Shown: one piece after another, positions 58,069-64,000 of the stretch | Numbering within the stretch: position 1 is the first letter of the stretch | Layout: each line of letters begins with the position of its first letter | DNA from: Apoda limacodes | Taxonomy: Eukaryota > Arthropoda > Insecta > Lepidoptera > Limacodidae | NCBI GenBank assembly: GCA_946406115.1 | Contig: OX291549.1 | Coordinates: 18,685,901-18,749,900 of the forward strand | Direction of reading: 5' to 3' | DNA length: 64,000 bases | Made by a program: the position numbers and the translations under genes | Notes under the pieces: generated by a model | What the model saw: the letters and a program-made list of their open reading frames with translations, nothing else | Databases searched by the model: none | Told to the model about the DNA's origin: nothing

Positions 58069-59528
58069 TAGGTATAATTATAAAAAATAAACTAATGTCA
58101 ATTATAAGTCATATAAGACATAGAAAGAAATAAATTATTTAAATGCCTCTGACACTTCTATGAGAAACCTATATCTCGAAATGGCTTTACATCATGGATT
58201 TTACTCTGTTGTTTGTCGTAGTTAATCTGATTTGTAATAACTACCTATCATCCGAAATATTCCTGTTTACTTCATTTACCGAGTCTGATTTGTGTTTCTC
58301 ACGCCTTTGAATGCTTGATCTGAACCGATTTATCAATGAGTTTCAGGCTGTTGAATGCTTATATCCCTCTTCAAATTTTCGGGCTTCAATAGCTTTACAC
58401 GTAATTCAGGGGTAAATTGGGTGTTTTCTAGACTATACTTACATTCAATGGAATTCGATCCTGGAGACGAGTTCAAGAACATCATCTGACAACGACCGCT
58501 CGTTGTCTAAGCTAGCTCTTGCGTTTGAGATTCAACTTTATTTTCAGGGTAAAAAGTTATACTGTCTGGTGATGCCATTCATGTGTTAAAATTAAAATAT
58601 AATCTATAATCTTTTCGTATTCGACATATATTTTTACACTTTCAAAGTAAGTAAGACAGACCTGAAAAAAAGACGGACGTAACCTAGTCTAAAGAACGAG
58701 TGAAGCATGCAAATGGCCGCCCTTTTAATGTGTTGACGTGCTTTGAGGGTTACCATATGAATCACCAATTTGCCCACTTTTTAAATCCAGTATATTTAAA
58801 TTATCATGTTATTATTTATGTACTATCCACTTAAGCATTAGCTTCAATTATGTAATGCAATAGCTATTCTTTTATTGAAATGGGTAAAAAAAAAGGAACA
58901 AAGACTAGGGAAAAATTATCGCTTAGCACATTTTAACGTTGTCTAATTCATATAAGAGTGTGATTTTAGAAAGAAACTTTCTATGTGGTACATAAATTGA
59001 CAAAATCAAAATTCGCTTGTGTGCTTAATTGACATCGCTAACATTATCATAGCAATTTACTATCCCTTTTCCTTTTTAGCGATAAGAAATTGATATGACT
59101 AATTTTAATTAATTTTAAACGGTTGCACGACTGCATCATAATGTTGATCAATCAAAACTAATTTTCATGCATGACCATAGCGACTGAAAACACATTTTAC
59201 GAATAAAGCAATTTATTATTTAAAATTAATTATTACTGATTACATAATATGTATCAGGTTAATAATAATGAACATCCTTTGCTCTCATTATCTTTTGTTC
59301 TCTTTTACCTGCGAGTGGACCCGGGCTAATAAAGTAAGTTCCTTTAAAACTGAATAGAGAACATTCAACAAAATGTCCTTTTAAACAGACTTCAAAAATG
59401 GAAGTTATCAATTCGACCCGTATGTTTGTAATATTGTCAAAATTGCAAAGTTTTTGTGCTTGTTTGTCTATACCAGATTCTAAAAATCTTTTTATTTCTA
59501 GGAACTCTTTAAAATCTTTTAAAATCGT
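58069..59528. other. AT-rich intron 2 sequence
   Basis: No repeat or gene recognised with confidence. Confidence 0.3.
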
Positions 59529-60115
59529 CAAGTGAATAAACTACAACTAGTTTTACAAACGAATTACAATACTGCTTTATTCCGTGCGTCCAATAGGTGG
59601 GTAGGTACTCTTTGGAAAATTACAAACGAAACATAATATTATAGTAAATTAACTAATAAATACATATTTAGTATTGAAACACTTAATAAACAAGCTTTAC
59701 AATTTAAATATTTTGATTAAAAAAAAATCAAGTAATATTTCAATTGTCTTTTGTTTTTCAGAGGGGGGGGGCATAATTATTCTGTAGCGGAATTTAAAGT
59801 AACTCCCGAGAAAAATATATTCATGTATCATAAATCACTAAACAATCACATCAATCGTCTGCACGTACATATACATATATACAGACATAATATTTACATT
59901 TTACAAATATGTAAATAAGTAAAAAGAGATTCATATACGTATTAAAGAAATATTAAAGTACAAATACATACACATATTCATATATGTATAGACACAGAAA
60001 TATATATTAATACATATACTTTATAAATAAGAAAGATAATTTATCTGTTGCAATCCTCGTTTGCTTACCCGTTTTGGAATAGCATACGGAACCAAGCAAC
60101 GACGTCATCGAAATG
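59529..60115 (-). repeat. Inverted copy of the 27.6-28.2 kb element
   Basis: In reverse complement it reads ttgtagtttattcacttgac, 'cagtattgtaattcgtttgt' and 'cccccccctc', and ends with 'gcaaacgaggattgcaacag', collinear with 27560-28210. The G-run here (59763-59771) pairs with the C-run there. It represents a second, diverged copy of the LINE-like 3' UTR. Confidence 0.6.
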
Positions 60116-60561
60116 TGCACTGCAGACGGTACTAGCAGATGATGGGTTCCAATTATTTTCTTCTCTACAGTTTCGTATAATTAGGACCCAATCATCTTTG
60201 CGATTTTTATTTCTAGGAAACCTAATAAAAATGAAGAAAAAAAACGGTCAAAATTAAGACTGACTCGCATTATGAGGGTAATTTTCCCGAAATCTATGAA
60301 TCAATACCTACCAACTCCAATTAAATTTAAAATTTTAGCCCAGAAAACCTCTGACCTTAAGAAGAGGACGCAAGAGTGACTTTATATGGGTTCCATTCTT
60401 TTCTTATTAAATCTGACTGAGTCACAAATGCAAGCAAATACAGATTTCCCAACTTTTAGGGAAAATTTCCTATTATAAAACTGACAACACTCTTATATTT
60501 TTGTTTAGAATTTACATCTAAGTAAATAAAATAAAAAAATAACAAAATCATCATAACGTAC

Positions 60562-60638
60562 GCGTGGTAGGTGATTCCTTGTGACTTTTTAAGTTTTCTC
60601 ATGTAGTTTTTACACGATTTCACTACACAAGACGGCAT
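60562..60638 (-). CDS. THAP zinc-finger first exon (orphan)
   Basis: The minus-strand frame from ATG 60638 reads MPSCVVKSCKNYMRKLKKSQ, then GITYHA, the start of a THAP domain: the initial Cys-x4-Cys of the C2CH zinc finger and the ITYH strand that precedes the second half. A donor-like gc/gtacgt follows at 60561, where THAP genes often have an intron. The matching second exon (FP motif and the final Cys-His pair) was not found in the next few hundred bases of the minus strand. It may be a host THAP gene nested antisense in receptor intron 2, or a remnant of a P-like transposon, whose transposases carry a THAP domain. An ATG 12 codons upstream is also in frame, but the family normally starts at MPSC. 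Confidence 0.5.
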
Positions 60639-60705
60639 TTTTAACAATTTTCGTCGACGCAAAATACATGTCACAGGCGCTGTCGCGCGGTACGTATAAT
60701 GAAGG

Positions 60706-61140
60706 GCGCGTTCGTTCTGGGATTAAGAGTTCCCACGAATGATACTTTTCACACTTTTGATAACGACAGTTTTGCCACCGACACCTACCGTTCGTTTAGC
60801 TTTGAAACGTTACTAACAAAATTTTTGGTTACAAAACCTGCAAAACGAACGCTTGACGTACACACACAACGATAAAACACACACACACTACCATAAACAA
60901 TGAATATGTATAGGCAGTTTGACAGATTAACACAAAAACCCCACCTCCAGACATGGGTCTAAAGTTTCATTTTTCGGTGGCAAAAGTGACAAAAATAACA
61001 AAAATATCGTAAACGAACGCATGACAGTTTGTCACAGATGATACTAAAATTATGATACTTTTGATACCAATGCTAAACGAACGGTTGACAGGTGGCAAAA
61101 GTAATGAAAATAATGATTCTGCATCCCAGAACGAACGCGC
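60706..61140. mobile_element. TIR element beside the THAP exon
   Basis: GCGCGTTCGTTCTGGGAT at 60706-60723 is the perfect reverse complement of 61123-61140. The inverted similarity continues inward imperfectly for about 100 bp (tttgccaccgacacctaccg, 'gttcgtttagc' mirrored near 61070-61105). gaagg occurs just outside both ends, with two extra bases on the right, so the target duplication is unclear. Length 435 bp, non-coding. It begins about 70 bp upstream of the THAP start codon. Confidence 0.7.
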
Positions 61141-61149
61141 TCGAAGGCG

Positions 61150-62539
61150 AGTTGTCTGACCTGGTGTATCTGTGTGAGTGTAGGTCGTGTATAACAAACG
61201 AAATTCTACGACCTGGCATGCTTCACATGGTTTGAGTGTAATGTTACGTCCGTCTTTTTTTCAGGTCCGTAAGTAACTGTATAAAAAATGGAAAAGGTAG
61301 ATGATCCAAACAAAAACCTCTTTTTACACATACATATAAAGTACCTGTATGAGATTAAAATCAGATTGAAATGTAATACAAAACGCATGTTTTATCTCCT
61401 AGCTGCATTACATCAGTAGATAGTCAGCCTAAACATTCCATTCATAAAGTCGGTCATCGCGTTTGATGTTGGAGAAAAATCCGATAACTTCTAGACATCA
61501 ATGGCGCACTTATATGACTGGCTGGACAGCTCCTGAATAGCCATATGTTAAGTGTAGTCGGAAGCGTTCAACCCCTATTTCAGCGTGCACCGTACCTTAC
61601 TATTGCTCTGTATACATAGACGCCTCTAATTGTCGAATGTATAATTGAAACGAATGCTGAGGCAATAGTGATGAATTTTAAAGACGACTTGGCAATATTT
61701 ACAAAGGTATAAACTAACTATAGTACCTACCTACTTGAAATAAAAGGAGTTAGTATTGTTTAACGCATATTATTTCTAAAAAATCTCTAATCACACAGAG
61801 GTAACTTGATCTCGGCTTTATCCAAATGAATATTTAAGAATGTAATCTGAAGAACCCTTAATTCAATCCTTCTGTAATTTTCCCTAGTAATTGTAAAATC
61901 TATTTTCATGAGACGCAACTTTGTTGTTATCTATGTATAATTTATTTTAGATGTCCAGAAATATTTATTTACTTACGTAGTACACATACCTACTAACTGA
62001 ATACCAAATGCAGGTAAGCATCTATAACTACAATAACTACAAACTTTATTTCCATTAATGGCTTTTAAATATATGGCTTTTAAATTTTATATAACTCCGT
62101 ATCGACATATATCATCATATCAGCACAACACTAGTATGTAACACACATACCGCTACATAATTCTAATTACCTTCACCTAACCAGTTTTGTCGCAGTGATC
62201 TTAGTAATCAAACCCTCTGCGGAATAGTGGTATGGGTTTATCGAGATATTCAGCAATACCTACGTGTAATCACAAAAGGATCTAATTCGTTCCACATTGA
62301 CACTACGTATAAGACGATTCATGTGTATTGTTCTGTCTAGGTACCTACCTACCTAATTTTTTATATGATACAACTTTCGAGAGATAACCTACCTCAAAGT
62401 AAGGAGTAATACGTGCCTGTGTTACGTATGATATCCGTAACTACTATTTATCTATCCGAAAGTAAAAATGAATTGTTATGTGTAGTTTTACTTAAGACCC
62501 TTTAGCCCTTTTACTTAAGAACGCGTTGAAAATTAATAA
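61150..62539. other. AT-rich intron 2 sequence
   Basis: No gene or firm repeat recognised; small open frames on the minus strand appear random. Confidence 0.3.
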
Positions 62540-62544
62540 TAATA

Positions 62545-62790
62545 TTTAAAATACAATAAAAAAATATGCCCAAAATACGCATATATTGTGACACAAATGA
62601 ATTAAAACCTATGGGGAACTTCCCGTTGACCTAGAATCATGAAATTTTGCAAGTAGCAAGAATATAACATCACATAAATCAAAAATCTGTGAGACTTGAT
62701 CTCATGATGGGAGAACTATCTACATATAATAAGTTTGTATGGAACTCTCGGTGCGCGAGCAAGACTTGCACTTGGCTGTTTTTTTTAGTA
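62545..62790 (+). repeat. Dispersed repeat relics
   Basis: 62550-62650 (aataaaaaaatatgcccaaa, 'acctatggggaacttcccgt') matches the right flank of the 39.9 kb element. 62738-62790 ends in the 'gcgcgagcaagacttgcact' repeat tail. Confidence 0.55.
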
Positions 62791-62799
62791 TTATTGTAT

Positions 62800-63600
62800 T
62801 GTTACAATATATTATTTATACCATTTGGTAGATATTATTTTATATTATTATGTATTATTTTGTTTCTTTTTTTTATTTCTTCTAGTATGTGTCATATTAA
62901 GTCTTATATTATATATATTGCTTCTTTAAAAACCTTTTGTAGACCTTTTGTTACGAAAAAAAAGACGAATTGGAGAAATTATTGTACAAACATCAAGTTT
63001 GTGACGTAACTTGCTATTTGAATACTAAATCATAGACTTCTTTATTATATGCTATACTATCGGTGAATTCGCTAAGCTATAGTAGAGCGTCAAGGCGAAA
63101 GTCGTCCAACATTAGCCTAGCCAGATTTCTAGAGGAGTTTATGTATGTCTGACTGTTCGAGCCCCTTTAAAAGGCTCTATCTTTTAAACTCTACTTTTCT
63201 TAATAAAAACTGGCCAACTGCGAGTCAGGCTTGTAAATTTTCTGATGGTACGGATCCCTCGGTTGGGGAGCCTGAGCTTTACTTAGCCGCTTTCTTTCTT
63301 ACCATACATTTAATCGCATTGGCATCATCTCCAAAGTTAAGCGGCCGTAGCTCCGACACACCATTTCAAGCATCGAAAATCCTTTAATATATAGTCAACT
63401 ATGCATAAGAGTGAAATAAATCTATAACACTAAATAAATTGGTACATAGATACATAGAATCGGTAACCTAGTCACAGAGTCAAGGTTCTGTGATCAGAGT
63501 TGAAGCGGCAGCTACGCCAATTCTTAAGTTACACATTTAACTGGTTACCCTCCTATATTAGGATAAATAGGACTTTTAGTATACATAATAAGAACTTCGA
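62800..63600. other. Intron 2 end, unassigned
   Basis: AT-rich. 63205-63390 is a slightly GC-richer segment starting at a repeat-like 'ctggccaactgcgagtcagg' and 'ggtacggatccctcggttgg', a decayed antisense relative of the repeat-tail family. No gene. Confidence 0.35.
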
Positions 63601-63628
63601 TCTATATACCAGGTTTATTTCTGTGCAG

Positions 63629-63795
63629 GTGATCTGATGGACGTGTTGGCCTTGTTCACTTCATCGGTGAACTTTGTGCTGTACTGCAGCATGAGCCGTC
63701 AGTTCCGGTGCACCTTCGCGCGTCTCACACGGCGTCTCCTCTACGCTGCCGAAGAACCAGCTAAGATTAATAATAAGCTAGAGCCCACTACACAG
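63629..63795 (+). CDS. MsR-like: Myosuppressin-receptor-like GPCR, coding exon 3 (TM7 and C-tail)
   Basis: A 167-nt exon, phase 1 in and phase 0 out, completing G314 and encoding residues 315-369. It begins DLMDVLALFTSSVNFVLYCS (TM7; the usual NPxxY is NFVLY here, as in this family), then MSRQFRCTF (helix 8 region), a basic stretch (ARLTRRLL) and the tail ending EPTTQ at cag/gtaact. If the donor is not used, the frame stays open to a stop at 63865-63867, adding 23 residues. Splicing to a short final exon beyond the window is more likely, because the donor is good and TTQ resembles a family tail that normally continues. The C-terminus is therefore incomplete here. Confidence 0.9.
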
Positions 63796-64000
63796 GTAAC
63801 TGCCACTTACTTTCCAATTAGTTTACACATTCAAGAAAATAGCACAAGCTATGCATTAATTAATTAATTACTTGTAAAAAATCATCTAATGTGAGACGTA
63901 CTAGTGAAGGGAGCTATCCTTTCTTATTTATTTCCAGATTTTGAATCTTTGCGATTAAGGGATAGAGGGGTGCCGTCTTTTTTTGGTAATTTTGGCCAAT
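63796..64000 (+). other. Start of intron 3, or 3' sequence, of the receptor
   Basis: Follows the gtaact donor. It holds an in-frame stop at 63865-63867 for an unspliced form, then AT-rich sequence with no recognised repeat or coding similarity. Confidence 0.5.

Larger units (their letters stand above)
43245..63628 (+). other. Intron 2 of the receptor gene (about 20.4 kb)
   Basis: Starts gtaggt at 43245 and ends tttatttctgtgcag at 63628. The split glycine codon (G at 43244 plus GT at 63629-63630) restores the frame exactly. It contains several copies of the same LINE family as intron 1, an inverted SINE-containing unit, a foldback unit and a THAP exon on the opposite strand. Confidence 0.85.

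Noticed and set aside
1..64000. CRISPR array, bacterial operon, integron or phage content
   Set aside because: Spaced repeats here are tandem or dispersed eukaryotic repeats; spliced exons, SINEs and LINEs show animal nuclear DNA.

Overview
The window is AT-rich, intron-dominated animal DNA that is dense in short repeats of the kind seen in moths and butterflies: tRNA-derived SINEs, TIR-bounded MITEs, jockey/CR1-like and RTE-like LINE remains, and the 'cggttccacccgcc' and 'cgactcgcacttggccgg' dispersed repeats. There is no bacterial-style gene organisation. A lepidopteran nuclear genome is by far the best fit. No rRNA, tRNA gene or CRISPR array was seen.

The one confident host gene runs left to right across nearly the whole window. 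It is a rhodopsin-like neuropeptide GPCR of the myosuppressin receptor (DMSR/MsR) family, in three visible coding exons: 5090-5848 (253 codons, TM1-TM5), 43064-43244 (TM6) and 63629-63795 (TM7 and the proximal C-tail). The splice sites and phases agree exactly (0, then 1, then 0), giving 369 codons so far. Introns 1 and 2 are about 37.2 kb and 20.4 kb. The last codons probably lie beyond the right edge. Three short upstream ORFs precede the start codon, two of them linked by ATGA overlaps.

Almost everything else is mobile DNA within or beside these introns. One LINE family, recognisable by a shared 3' tail, is present at least seven times: 7711-10184 (+), 12799-14695 (-), 33672-33770 (-), 40073-40136 (+), 43503-43594 (+), 52190-53836 (+) and 57925-58068 (+). 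The 52 kb copy is a deletion derivative that keeps an open, reverse-transcriptase-only ORF. A second LINE lies at 28560-29580 (-). Further LINE C-terminal scraps lie at 18643-18935 (-) and 31192-31490 (+), and Tc1-like transposase scraps at 15528-15737 (-) and 23112-23204 (-).

Structural highlights are a 1,049-bp long-TIR element with an exact 8-bp target duplication and uninterrupted paralogous sites in the same window (39866-40914); a LINE nested in another repeat nested in a 52-bp minisatellite (7605-10675); a candidate solo LTR holding an 81-bp array and two perfect TGACGTCA palindromes (24101-24867); a foldback unit enclosing a 141-bp array (54760-56310); and a lone THAP zinc-finger first exon next to a TIR element (60562-61140). 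Several repeat pairs sit in opposite orientation on the two sides of exon 2. I found no clearly new multi-gene system; the interest lies in gene architecture and repeat history.
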